NCBI GenBank assembly: GCA_964034945.1
Contig: OZ035961.1
Location: 31,832,184-31,896,183 of the forward strand
From: Chrysopilus asiliformis
Lineage: Eukaryota > Arthropoda > Insecta > Diptera > Rhagionidae
Length of the DNA: 64,000 nt
Direction of reading: 5' to 3'
Part shown: one piece after another, positions 23,415-33,874 of the stretch
Numbering within the stretch: the first letter of the stretch is position 1
How the letters are laid out: every line of letters begins with the position of its first letter
The notes under the pieces: generated by a model
Told to the model about the DNA's origin: nothing
Seen by the model: only the letters and a program-made list of their open reading frames with translations
The model's database searches: none
Program-made: the position numbers and the translations under genes

Positions 23415-24662
23415 GTAAGTAGAAATCGTAGTTAATATTGTCTATCGTATTTATTTCAAAAAAATTCAAATCTCTAATTTTCTTTCAGAATGCAAAACAA
23501 ATTTTAAGATGCAATCCTAAGCCAAATTAAAACGGATAAGCGAATAATTATTATACTCAGGTGAGTTTGTTTTATTTTAATTTGGTTTGTCCTTTTAATA
23601 ATATTTGCATGTAAGAAATTTCTGTTAATTGCTACGGAAAAAACTATCAAAAAACTATCATCAAAACTCTCATGATTTTTACTGACATGATAAAAAAACT
23701 ATCAAGATGGTCGAGTATATATGGTAAGAGATATTGATAATTTGTGGATTTTTTTTCTCTTTGCTATTTGCGTTTATGGCTTACGGTTACTTATTTGCCT
23801 TATTGTTGTTGTTGTGTTTTGGTCCATCGCATCGACTTTATCAGTGCCATTTGATGACATCAAAAAGAAAAGCAAAATTCTAAATGGATGGTAATTGTTG
23901 TGACGTTTTTAAAAAAATTGTGAATTTTTGTAGTTATAGTACGGAATTGGTGTCGGAAAAAATGTTAAATGGTGGTGAACATAGTCCTGTCTATTTGTTT
24001 TAATCAATTGGTCCTAATGTTGCAATAGTTCGAAGGGTTAACAACATTTGACTAAAACGTTCATCTAGTGAAGAGACATTTTTGGTTATCACAATTTTAG
24101 CAAAGATTTTCAAAATGTCAGATATTGTGATTGTTTTGGTTTGTGCTTTTGTATATTGTAATGCATGCATTCGGTGTAATGAAATATTGTTTTAAAACTG
24201 CGAGTGAAATCATTTTTTAAATTTAATGTTTCTGTTTTATTTTTAGGAAAACTAGTGAGTAAATCAAAAACCAAGCATCGAAGATTTAGATGAATCGGAC
24301 CGAGATGGAAAATCGTTTTGGATTTTGAAGTGAAAGAACTCCAACAATTTTACAGACAGACGAAAGGTTCGGTGAGCTCATTCGAAGGGAAGTAATATCT
24401 TTTCATCTAAATTTCGGTGATTTACTAATATTTCCTCTTTTTCAATTTTCAGGTAGCTGCATCAAGTTATGTTATTAAGACCCGTTTGCGTCCACTTTAA
24501 AAAAAAATTGTGCTTAGTCTACCTAAATTAAAGAAATTCTGGGACTTAAACAATTTAAGTTAGACTTAAGTTGCTAAGTTTCGCTAGTGCCAACGGCAGT
24601 AAAACATTTTTGTAAAATCAAATTTTAAGATAAATAAATCCAGCTAAATGGGTAACAATAAA
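23415..24662 (+). ncRNA. Candidate spliced non-coding transcript (splice-signal cluster)
   Basis: Four exon-like segments are bounded by consensus splice signals on the plus strand. Donors are CAG/GTAAGT (intron from 23415), CAG/GTGAGT (from 23561) and CG/GTGAGC (from 24372). Acceptors are TTTCTTTCAG (exon from 23489), TTTATTTTTAG (from 24247) and CAATTTTCAG (from 24453). Candidate polyadenylation signals AATAAA lie at 24633 and 24657. Proposed exons 23489-23560, 24247-24371 and 24453 onward have stops in all frames, so this would be a non-coding RNA or the 5' untranslated part of a gene. The first exon's start is unknown. Such a series could arise by chance; evidence is sequence signals only. 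Confidence 0.3.
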
Positions 24663-26701
24663 TCATTTTGATTCGCAATTTAAGTAAAGTTGTATTACAG
24701 TTTTACCATTAAATTAGTATTTTGATAAAAAAAAATATTAAGAAAAACATTATGAACAAAATTTACTAAAAGTTTCAAATAATTATGCAAATTTTATCCG
24801 TATTTCGCAAATTAAATGATTAGGACGAAAAGCATTTCAAAAATAAACAAAGGAACTCTGAGAATAACAAAAGTATTTTAGAATTAAAAATTTTCAGTGA
24901 CTTAAAAATAAACTCATAAACTTTATTTTGTAGCGAGCGGCGGCGACGCCCTCCACTCAACGCTCGAAGAATTCCAAACTACTTTCCGTGAACGGCACCA
25001 GCGAGCATGGAAAAATCCAGAAAAATTGTTGTTTTTTGTGTTCGAAAGGAAACCGCAGTAAAAGGAAATTTTCAGCAAAAGTTTATAGTCTGAACCGGCG
25101 TTAAAATAAATGAAAGCCGCCAATGTTCCAACCCTCTGAAATGCTATTTCATCTGAATACAAAATAAGTAGAGCCTAAAAATTTATAGCCTTGTGCGCGC
25201 CCCATTCACCCATCCACCTTCAAAGGTAGTATGGACTTTGAACGGCCAAAATATGTACTACCTTCGTACAACTTCTTTCTGAAAAGTTTACGCTTTAATA
25301 AAGCAAAACGCAGTTAGCCCAAGGCCCTGCCAGTTCCTTGCCACAGTTTTGTTATGAGGATCTGGTATGATTTCCGTTCCTTTGGTCTGGCTGGTTTAGT
25401 ACTTGTTGTGGGTCGGTTTTACCATTTAGATTCGCGTTTGCTAAATAACTTCGCGAACGCCATCATCCTCACTCGATCTCCTGAACAATCCTGGAAACGT
25501 GCTATTTGGAGAGATTCCGTACCATCGGTTTACTGTTTGAAGAGAAAACTGGTGATTTAGAGGGCTGGGATTGGGATTGGGACGTCATCCACATAGAAAT
25601 TTAAATGGCAGGAGTATTTTACAAAAAACCCCCATTCAACTCCCTCCGTTACAGGTATAGAAGTATTTCAGTAAATTATAAATCAACAGAATAATAATTT
25701 GCCACGTGTTTATGGTGTAACATTCACTCGTATAACCTGGCTGACTATAACTATGTCTTTTAGTGTACACAAATAGGCTTAGAATATATTTGCATGTATT
25801 ACACATATAATTACGAAAATATTATTTCTGGAATTAACTTCAATATTTATCCACACAAAATTGCTGTTTGAATTGATGATGGACTTAACTTGGCTAAATA
25901 TGACTGGTTTTTTTATTCCCCAAATGTCGATATAATTTTTAAGCAGTGATCATTTTAAACTTTAAGAAGTTTTTAGAAAATTTAGAACAGTGCCCGTACA
26001 GCATTGTGTCAACTGCTAACGTCACAGTTGACATAAATGTTACTTGGGTAGTTGAGTTGGAATGTCGACAAATCTCTGAAGTTGTCTGAAATATTGGAAA
26101 AAGTACTTGTTTTTTTTTCATTTGAGGCACATTTTTTTAATAGCTCTACAATTTGAATAAAATTTGAATATTTTAAACTTGAAAATTGGCATCAATTTTT
26201 ATTAAGGACTTTAAACTGCTTATTAGTCAGCCTGCATTCCAGAATGTGATAAGCATCAATTTTACTGATGCTAATTTTTATTACTTGGTATAGGTTTTTA
26301 TCTTAATTCTATTAAAATAAATTCTAGTTTCCTTTCATTTTGTGTGAAGATGAATCAAGCCACATTGTTATGAGAAAAAGTGCTGGGCCCAGCCAATATA
26401 GTCTTACTGTCTTACATACCCGTCGTTGCAGCGTTAAAGTTTTTTTTCACACCAAAAAACCAACAAAAAGTTTAAAAACTTTGAAAAAAAAAATCCTTTT
26501 GCCCTCAGGACTATTTCGAATATTGGAATTCCAACACCAGATTCGTGATCATCGACCCCAAAAACCCCCTAGTTATCCTTACAGGACCTTCCGTTTCGAA
26601 TTTCGAAATTCTGATATCAAATTCTTGTTCAGCGACACAGAAAACTCCAGAGTGAGAATCCAGAAATTACTTTTTTAAGGATTTTTAAGAAAAAAAAAAC
26701 G
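24663..26701. other. Non-coding AT-rich interval
   Basis: No supportable feature. A 79-codon minus-strand frame at 24923-25162 has no domain I recognise. At about 26540 a TTCGTGATCATCGACCCC motif resembles TTCGTGATCAGCGACCC on the minus strand near 41855, a minor dispersed repeat. Confidence 0.45.
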
Positions 26702-27614
26702 TTATACTTCAGCGTTTCTCAACCTTTCAGTATTCGCGGCCCAATTTTCAATCAAAATTGTCATCGCGCCCCCCTGCATACAATAAAATGTATACAATAA
26801 TAACGTAATTTGAGTATTTTGGCGCTAAACCTACACTACTACCCTAATTTTAAACACAAATTATCAAGAAAACAGTAATTTATTGACATTTGGCAACACC
26901 GATCCTCAGCGTTGACAAAACAAGAATCCGGTGCCTTTTTATTGCTCTTGCGTCATTCTTGCGGTTTCGCGAGAAGTTGTTTTAACCCTGAAATCACAAT
27001 GAACGCGAAACCGACGCGAAACTGGCGCAGAAACTGTCACTTAAAAGTTTGGTTCCCACAAATTGTTTGAAGTGAGCACAGTGAACGTATAGAACGCAGA
27101 TACAACGTAACCGCAACGCAAAAGTTTGCAAACTTCTAACTTTGCCGCAGAATTCCGCGTTGACAGTTCATAAAGTGACGTTGGAAAAATGCCGTTCGAG
27201 GAAAAATTGATAGCCTTAGTGCAAATAACAAAGATAAAGACCAACAAAGCGAATTGTCGCTTCAAAATTATCCATTTTTGTAATTTTTCCAAGTTTATAC
27301 CACTTTATATTATGTCACTTGTACTACTTCACGAGCTGCCATTGTCTTCTGCCGCTAGAATTTTGCACTGCGTGACAGTTCAGAGCGTTGTAGTTGCGTT
27401 GGTTTCGCGCTGGTTTCGCGTTCATTGTGCTCCAAGCGTAAGTTAATAAGTTAATTATTAAATATTATGTCGAAATGTATTTTGTTTTGTATGTGGGTAT
27501 GTACTTTCCTTTCACTCAATTAATAAACTTTTTTAAATATTTTGTCTTGGATATGCTCGCGCCCCCCTTAAATGTACTCGCGCGCCCCACAGGTTGAGAA
27601 TCGCTGTTATACTT
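26702..27614. mobile_element. hAT-type non-autonomous element, copy 2 (element 26710-27606), inverted relative to copy 1
   Basis: Begins CAGCGTTTCTCAACCTTTCA and ends with the complement of CAGCGATTCTCAACCTGTGG, so it lies opposite to copy 1 at 4290-5202. It is flanked by a perfect 8-bp duplication TTATACTT (26702-26709 and 27607-27614), different from that of copy 1, so the two are independent insertions. The copies are almost identical over long stretches. Where copy 1 has 19 G, this copy has six C. Length 897 bp; no transposase. Confidence 0.88.
26995..27429. repeat. Inverted-repeat core inside hAT copy 2
   Basis: Same CACAATGAACGCGAAACC inverted-repeat core as 4476-4899. On the plus strand it carries the 85-codon frame at 27189-27446, which differs from the copy at 4459-4716 by about three residues. 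The frame runs across the core into the flanking hAT sequence and contains no catalytic motif. Confidence 0.6.
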
Positions 27615-28807
27615 ACAGAACCTTCGGGTAAAAATTTCCAAATTTTGACATTAGCTCCCTTCTTCACCAAATAATAGAACCCGTTAATAATAATTTACTC
27701 AAGAAAAAAAAACAAAAAAAAAATTTCTCATTATCCTTACACTAATTTTTAACACAAATTATAACAAATTTTCCCAGAGATGGTACCTAACACAAGCGCT
27801 TTTTTGTTCCTGAAAACATTTTGGAATTGTAAGCATTTAGAAAAGCTTTGCGCTCGTTTTTATAAAATTACCTATCTTGTACAGAGGTTCTCCACTCATT
27901 CATTTAGAGATTTACTTTAGGGGCCTATTACTTTACCTAATTACTTTAGGGCTGCCCATAAAATATGATATATTTTAGTCACATTTTATTAGCTGATTTT
28001 TCAAATGTAGAACCAATCCAACCCATAATTTGTAGAACCAACTATAAAGTTGTAGAACTAAACTTTTCTGTGGATACCTCGATTTTTTATGTGAGTTTTC
28101 AGGGAACGTATCTATCGCATAAAAACAGAATTAGGTGTATATCTAATTGTAATTTTTCAAACCATTCCTATACTAGTATTTCTGTTATATGGAACGTATC
28201 TGCGACTAGAAGTGTATCTAATATAGTTGCAGATACGTGTCATATACCAAAATACAGTAAAATTTTTAAGGCAGTAAATTTTTATACAGTAAATTTTTTC
28301 ACATTAAAATTTTTAAAAAAATGCGTTACCCAAAAAAATGAAAAATGCAGTGTTTCATAACAAAATAGTCTTATCAAAATGATATTTGCCATTATATGTC
28401 AAAGACAGAAGTGTTATAACTGCAATTTCGTATTGAATTCTCAATGTTACAATGTTTAAGTATGAATACAAATGCCCCTAACATTAATAATATTTGTGTG
28501 TTTGTAATAATATTTGTAATAATTTATAATCAATCGATATTGCAGCTTTTTTGTTTTAAAAAACAATTTTCATTAATATGATGCGACACCACGATATTTT
28601 TGTGGTGCGCGTTTGCATAAATTTTAATTATGTTTGTATTTATTTAAAATATAGGTGTTTGTTTTGGAAGTTAAATTTATTGTTTTTACAATACTATGTC
28701 AATCTACTGCGGTACGATAATATTTTATCTAAAAACACGAACAGATATTCTATAATTATTCCCATGTTTTGTGTTATCTTTAGTCATTCAAAATTGATTT
28801 AATTGCT
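27615..28807. other. Non-coding AT-rich interval with one small hairpin
   Basis: A 131-codon plus-strand frame (27965-28360) is the longest here, but it is AT-rich, has no domain and overlaps a hairpin at 28196-28246 (TATATGGAACGTATCTGC pairing with GCAGATACGTGTCATATA). I do not call a gene. Confidence 0.5.
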
Positions 28808-29043
28808 TTAACCCTATTCCTGTCAGGCTGTGAATTTCGAACCAATATAGATGATTTAATACATGTTTTAACGCAAAATCAATTTAACAAAAAAACATAA
28901 AATTTATTCTATATAACAGTAGCGTAGTGACCAATAATAAAATACATTAAATTGATTTTGCTTTAAAACATGTATTAAATCATCTATATTGGTTCGAAAT
29001 TGAATAGTGACTCACAGTCACAGCCTGACAGGAATAGGGTTAA
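28808..29043. mobile_element. TTAA-flanked piggyBac-type MITE starting CCCTA (element 28812-29039)
   Basis: A 228-bp element bounded by TTAA at 28808-28811 and 29040-29043. Its ends are CCCTATTCCTGTCAGGCTGT and its complement, and inner arms pair again through ATACATGTTTTAA and TCGAACCAATATAG, making a long foldback. A CCC start plus TTAA is the piggyBac signature. No coding capacity. Confidence 0.85.
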
Positions 29044-29049
29044 TAAAGC

Positions 29050-29132
29050 GTTGGGAAAAATGTGCAGTACATTTTTCCCAATGTGACATATTGTGTCACA
29101 ATGTATATTGCGAACATTGTGACACAATATAT
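29050..29132. repeat. Two adjacent short hairpins
   Basis: TTGGGAAAAATGTGC pairs with its near-complement ending at about 29081. ATATTGTGTCACAATGT then pairs with ACATTGTGACACAATAT ending at about 29132. They sit directly beside the TTAA MITE. Neither is followed by the T-run or context of a known RNA. Confidence 0.6.
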
Positions 29133-29406
29133 TTAATGTCAAAAGACATTTTTCAACGTATTTTTTGACGATCGATGTATTTATATTGTCTGTAATATCA
29201 CAATTTATTATCATATTTATTTTTATTTTAGATATTTGTTCGGGTATCATATCATTTCTACAATTATATTAAAATGTGAAAATTTTCATAAAGTGTTAAA
29301 TTACGAATCATACCAAAGCGTTTTTCTTTTTCTCACCTGAAATTAAAGAGAAAAATTACATTTATAGTACAAGTTTAATTGTTTTTAATATTTTTCTTTA
29401 TATATA

Positions 29407-29693
29407 TCATACTAATAGATAAAAATGAGTTGGTGTCTGTCTGTCTGTCTGTCTGTCTGTTCCTCTTTCACGCAAAAACGGCTGAACCGTTCTCGAAACT
29501 TAGTTTTCCCTCTATGTTACTCTTTCGCGGGGAAACTACCGAGCCGATTGGCCTGAAGTTTGGCATAGATGTTCGTCGTGGGTCCAGCCCCAACATAGAC
29601 CCATTAAAAAGTTTTTAAGTTTTTTCCGGGTTTTTTCGTATTCTAAAACTTAGACAAAAAGCTTAACCCGGCAACGACGGGTATGCAAGCTAG
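29407..29693 (+). mobile_element. Short Helitron-type unit (TC...CTAG) with (GTCT)n
   Basis: Runs from TC, preceded by A (29406), to CTAG followed by T (29694), the A/T insertion rule of Helitrons. Near the 3' end an ACCCGGCAACGACGGGT hairpin precedes CTAG, as Helitrons require. A (GTCT)n stretch lies near 29436-29460. No Rep/helicase. A related end closes the unit at 40585-42209. Confidence 0.6.
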
Positions 29694-30105
29694 TCTATTA
29701 TATAATAGGTTTGTGTGTTCGTCTGTCTGCCTGTTGGCTTAAAACACGAGAACTACTGAACCGATTTTCTGGAGAGCTTACTATCGTCAATGGGCGGTGT
29801 TTAAACAATGGGTCAACCCATGGTTCCCCTTCTTTCTTACCTGTGTCCTTAATTTATGTATATTGCTTTTTGGTTTTCTGTCTGTTAACCTATAACTTGA
29901 GAACCTTTCAGGGAAGCTTACTGGCATCAAGGAGCGTGGCTGATTTTGGCATTAAAGTCAAACTAGAATTAGGTCGGGTATTGTGGCACACTTGTTTTTA
30001 TTCTTATAATAAATTACTAATTATAAAAACAATTATGCTAGAATTTCATTTACGACACATCCAAAGGCTTGCCTATAATATTCCGCAGCAATGTTGCCAA
30101 TCATA
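29694..30105 (+). repeat. Second (GTCT)-bearing Helitron-like segment
   Basis: Immediately follows the CTAG end and reads TCTATTATATAATAGG then TCGTCTGTCTGCCTGTTGGC, then repeats ACTTGAGAACC-type text twice. It resembles the 5' part of another Helitron-like copy, but no clear 3' hairpin is seen before DINE copy C begins. Confidence 0.4.
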
Positions 30106-30120
30106 AACATAAAAACAAAA

Positions 30121-30676
30121 ACATAACAAAAGCTATAATTGCCAGTCTGGCAATTATTGAAAACCCGTATGGTGATTTAATTGAACGGCGTATAAAAACT
30201 CCACTTTGAAGTCAAACTTTCCAATGAGATTTTTTTAAAACTTGTTCCAATTGGATTTTGATGTATGGAACTTTAATGTAGAATCATGTCCTAGTTTTTG
30301 ATAAGATACACCGTTTTTGAGATATTCGCAAAAAACGTTTTCGTTCGTATGGGGGGTACCCCCCCTAATGGTCCATTTTTGCCCATTAACGAACTTAGCC
30401 TCGCATTTTACGAAAAACGGACCTGTGCCAAATTTCAAGTCTGTAGCTCAATCCGTGCGCCCGCAATCCGCGCCACAGACAGACAGACGGACAGACGGAC
30501 AGACAGACGGACAGACGGACAGACGGACAGACAGACGGACGGACATGCTAAATTCAACTTTTTTCATCATTCTAAACACACTGGTGTAATTAATTTTTTT
30601 GTGCGATGACGGGATCTTGGCGTTACAAACGGTAAGGCAAAGTTAATATACCCTTTGGTTTCACCATACGGGTATA
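30121..30676 (-). mobile_element. DINE-1/mini-me-like non-autonomous Helitron, copy C
   Basis: Same blocks as copies A and B: end hairpin ATAATTGCCAGTCTGGCAAT, 13-bp subterminal inverted repeats, GGGGGGTACCCCCC block, tetranucleotide core at about 30477-30545 and the TATACCCTTTGG end block. A short internal deletion removes part of the TATCAAAATTCGAAC and TCTTGGAC regions. Sense and antisense open frames across the core are repeat artefacts. Confidence 0.8.
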
Positions 30677-32644
30677 AAAATACTTTAAATTAGCTGTCAA
30701 AATTCACTTTGAAAGTAGAGACAATAAAATTTTGGTGGCGCTCTAAAACGTATTTCAAAAAAATACATAAAACATGGACTTCTCAACACGAACAATGGTT
30801 GCCAAATCTTACAAATAACAGTTCTGTATGTTTGACCTTGCAATGCGACATCTCACATGCGAGAAACAATGGCAGTTATACCAATTATTACCACAATACC
30901 CGAACTTACTCTAGTTGAAAACACCTAACTTTTTGTCAGTTTTCGTGCTGGTGTGACATCTAAAATGACCAAGGCGGAAAAAGTTAGTGACAGTCAAACA
31001 TTAAAATTTATACAGATATAAAACCAACATATGTGTATCTGGAATTATCAAATTTCAGACTATAAGAATCGTGTTTTAATTTTTTGAGGGTTTTTTGCGT
31101 TCGTAATGTCAACTGCGAAAAGTTACTGGTGTGCTAGTCGCTAATCAATAAGCTCTTAGCGACCAGCCTAATGTCAACTAGGCATTAGACAACAATGAGC
31201 TTTTGTTTTTCTGTTATATGAATTTTATTTTGTAACTATTATCGGACTTTCATAAATGCGCTTCAAGTATCGGAATTAGGTCAAAATTAGGTTACAAAAT
31301 TTGAACCTTACATAAGATTAAAAAAATAAACCTAATAAAAATAAATAAAAGATAGTAGAAAAGCTATTTTACTATTCAGCCAACTGTGAAAGTTTTATAT
31401 CAAAATTGATTGATGTGTATTTTCCATAAAACTCACGTAAATATTTTTTTTAAAAAAAAGCACTATAAAGTGCTTTAAAATAATACTTGTTTTCTTTTCT
31501 AATGCTAGAATATTCATACATTATGACAAAGATAAATGTTATACTCGTGTTGAACTGAAAATATATGTGGGTTATATGATATGTTTTTTCCCGCTTAACA
31601 TACTTAGATAACCACATATGGCCAGTTCTTTGTCCAACATATATGATTGATGACATTGCATACATATTCAATAAAATATGCTTTCGTAATCCGAAGAAAG
31701 TATAAATTTTTACAAGTTTACTAATTTAGTCAACGTACTTTACGCCAGTTAGAGGTAAACGTCATTTTATAACACCAAATCAAGCTCTTTTGTTAATTTG
31801 GCATTTGAATATAACATGTTTTAGGTTTGTAAATTTAATTTTGTAGAACTAAAATCAAATAGCACAAAATATATTTGAGGAATTCAGTTTGACTTCGAAG
31901 TTCAAATTCAAAAGCTTAAATTTTCTCACTTTTATGCATTTTCCCAAAAACTAAAAGTATGTATGTACGTTGGGTTGTAACTATCAAAGACGGATGATCT
32001 CTTGTAACTTTTAAACCCCGCAACGGAGAAAATTGAACAGCATCGTATTAGATTGTTTGGGATGTTGCGAATGTTTTAAACCATGATTGCAGCAGTAATT
32101 CCCCTCCTCTCTCACCCTCTCAACTGCAATCTCGTAAATCAGTCAACAGATTTTCATAGGGTTTCCTCTATTAGATAGAGGACTCTTTAGAGAGTATCTG
32201 ACAAAATAAAATTACCACCTTCCTCCACTGTCCTTCTGACCCCCTTTTTACGGGAAATATATGCGCTCATAAAAGTATAGGTACTATTTTCCTTTCTGAT
32301 GCCCCATAAATACAAAAAAAGTATAACCCTTTGAATAAAAATGTTTTCTAATAAAATTCTCCAACAATTAAATATGCTAGGAAATTTGTTGTTCAATTTT
32401 AGCTTATTAAGAAAATATTTACCCAGGAAAGAACATGCACACTAATAATTTTAAAAATCAAAAAAAATCTAAAAATATTCAATTTGTTCAAAAGAAAAAA
32501 ATTATTTAAAAAACATGAAGTTTTATTAAAACAATTTTATCAACTATTGGATATAGCGAAATATATTTAAGAAATCTTTTATCAAACTTATGAGGTTGTT
32601 CGTTCAAGTTTATCAATTATCACTATAAGTAATTTAATTCGTAC
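30677..32644. other. Non-coding AT-rich interval
   Basis: Nothing supportable is visible. Open frames are short and domain-free. Confidence 0.5.
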
Positions 32645-32773
32645 AAGTATCCCAAGCAACCAGATAAGGCATAATGCCTTAGATTAGGGCGTGGTGTCTT
32701 AAAATTGGTCGTTTTTTAAAACACCACGCCCTAATCTAAGGCATTATGCCTTATCTGGTTGCTTGGGATACTT
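32645..32773. repeat. Almost perfect foldback with 60-bp arms
   Basis: AAGTATCCCAAGCAACCAGA begins a 60-bp arm that returns as its reverse complement ending at 32773, with one mismatch by eye and a loop of about 9 bases. The arm includes an internal palindrome AAGGCATAATGCCTT. It is probably a young MITE or foldback insertion. Transcription would give an extended double-stranded hairpin. No target duplication was resolved. Confidence 0.8.
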
Positions 32774-33053
32774 CTATTTCCCGATAGTTAATAAAATTGT
32801 TTAAAGAAAATTTTATGCTTTTTTAAAAGCGCTGTCCGGGTCAAGTCTTATAATCTAATTTTGACCCACTTCCACTCATCCGATTGTAAGGATAGAGTGA
32901 TTATTCTTTTCCTCAAATTTTCCAGAAAAATAATCTTATCAGGGGGTTTTTCGATCGCTGAATCCGATCCTGGCGTTAAGAAGTCTGTAAGGATAACGAA
33001 AGTTCCTGTTAGGATGACGTGCTTACCCTTTTCCTCAAATTTATAAATAAAAA

Positions 33054-33674
33054 CATAACAAAAGCTATAATTACCAATCTGGCAATTATTGAAAACCCGT
33101 ATGGTGATATTCGTTGTACCAAAATTCCACTTTGAAGTCAAACTTTCCAATAAGATTTTTTAAAATTTATTCCAATCGGATTTTAATGTATGAGAGTTTT
33201 ATGTAGAATCATATCCTAAATAACTTTTGTTCTTGGACTTTTTTGATAAGATGCACCGTTTTTGAGATATTCGCCAAAAACGTTTTCGTTCGTATGGTGG
33301 GTACCCCCCCTTATGGTCCATTTTTGCCCCTTAACGAGCTTAGCCTCGCATTTTACGAAAAATGGATCTGCGCAAAATTTCAAGTCTGTAGCTCTATCCG
33401 TGCGCCCGCAATCCGCGCCACAGAGGGACAGACAGACGGACGGACAGACGGACAGACGGACAGACGGACAGACGGACAGACGGACAGACGGACAGACGGA
33501 CAGACGGACAGACGGACAGACAGACAGACGGACGGACGGACATGTAAAAATTAATTATTTTTATCATTCTAAACACACTGGTGTAATTCATTTTTGTGTG
33601 TCATAACGGGATCTTGGCGTTACAAACAGTAAGGCGAAGTTAATATACCCTTTGGTTTCACCATACGGGTATAA
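33054..33674 (-). mobile_element. DINE-1/mini-me-like non-autonomous Helitron, copy D, longest microsatellite core
   Basis: Carries the full set of family blocks. Its core at about 33421-33541 is the longest of the seven and is dominated by an 8-bp period (GGACAGAC), unlike the mixed 4-bp cores of the other copies. This gives three long overlapping open frames of TDGQ/RRTD type and SVCLSVCP type, none of them genes. Confidence 0.8.
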
Positions 33675-33779
33675 AAAGCGTGGCGAAAGACGGGCGACAT
33701 TTTGGATTTTTAGTCAAACTAATCAAATACAAAATGGCTAAAAAGGATAAAATAATTTTTTGGGCGCTGTGTATAAGAA

Positions 33780-33862
33780 ATAAAAGTGAAATAAAAGCGA
33801 TATAAAAGCGAAATAAAAGCAAAAGCGAAATAAAAGCAAAAGCGAAATAAAAGCGTAAAAAA
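33780..33862. repeat. AAATAAAAGCG minisatellite
   Basis: Repeats of AAATAAAAGCG and AAAGCG follow copy D. A reverse-complement unit, CGCTTTTATTTC, occurs just downstream at about 33883, so the array can fold. Confidence 0.75.
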
Positions 33863-33874
33863 ATATAACAAATA

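Noticed and set aside
27965..28360. 131-codon plus-strand frame
   Set aside because: AT-rich, no domain, overlaps a hairpin, and lacks any gene context.
29711..30106. 131-codon plus-strand frame beginning in a (GTCT) tract
   Set aside because: It lies across a Helitron-like fragment and ends just before DINE copy C; composition is repeat-like.
33243..33606. Overlapping 103- and 114-codon frames with RRTDGQTD-type repeats, and an antisense SVRLSVCP-type frame
   Set aside because: They are translations of the GACA/GACG microsatellite core in DINE copy D. The same pattern appears in copies A, B, C, E and F.
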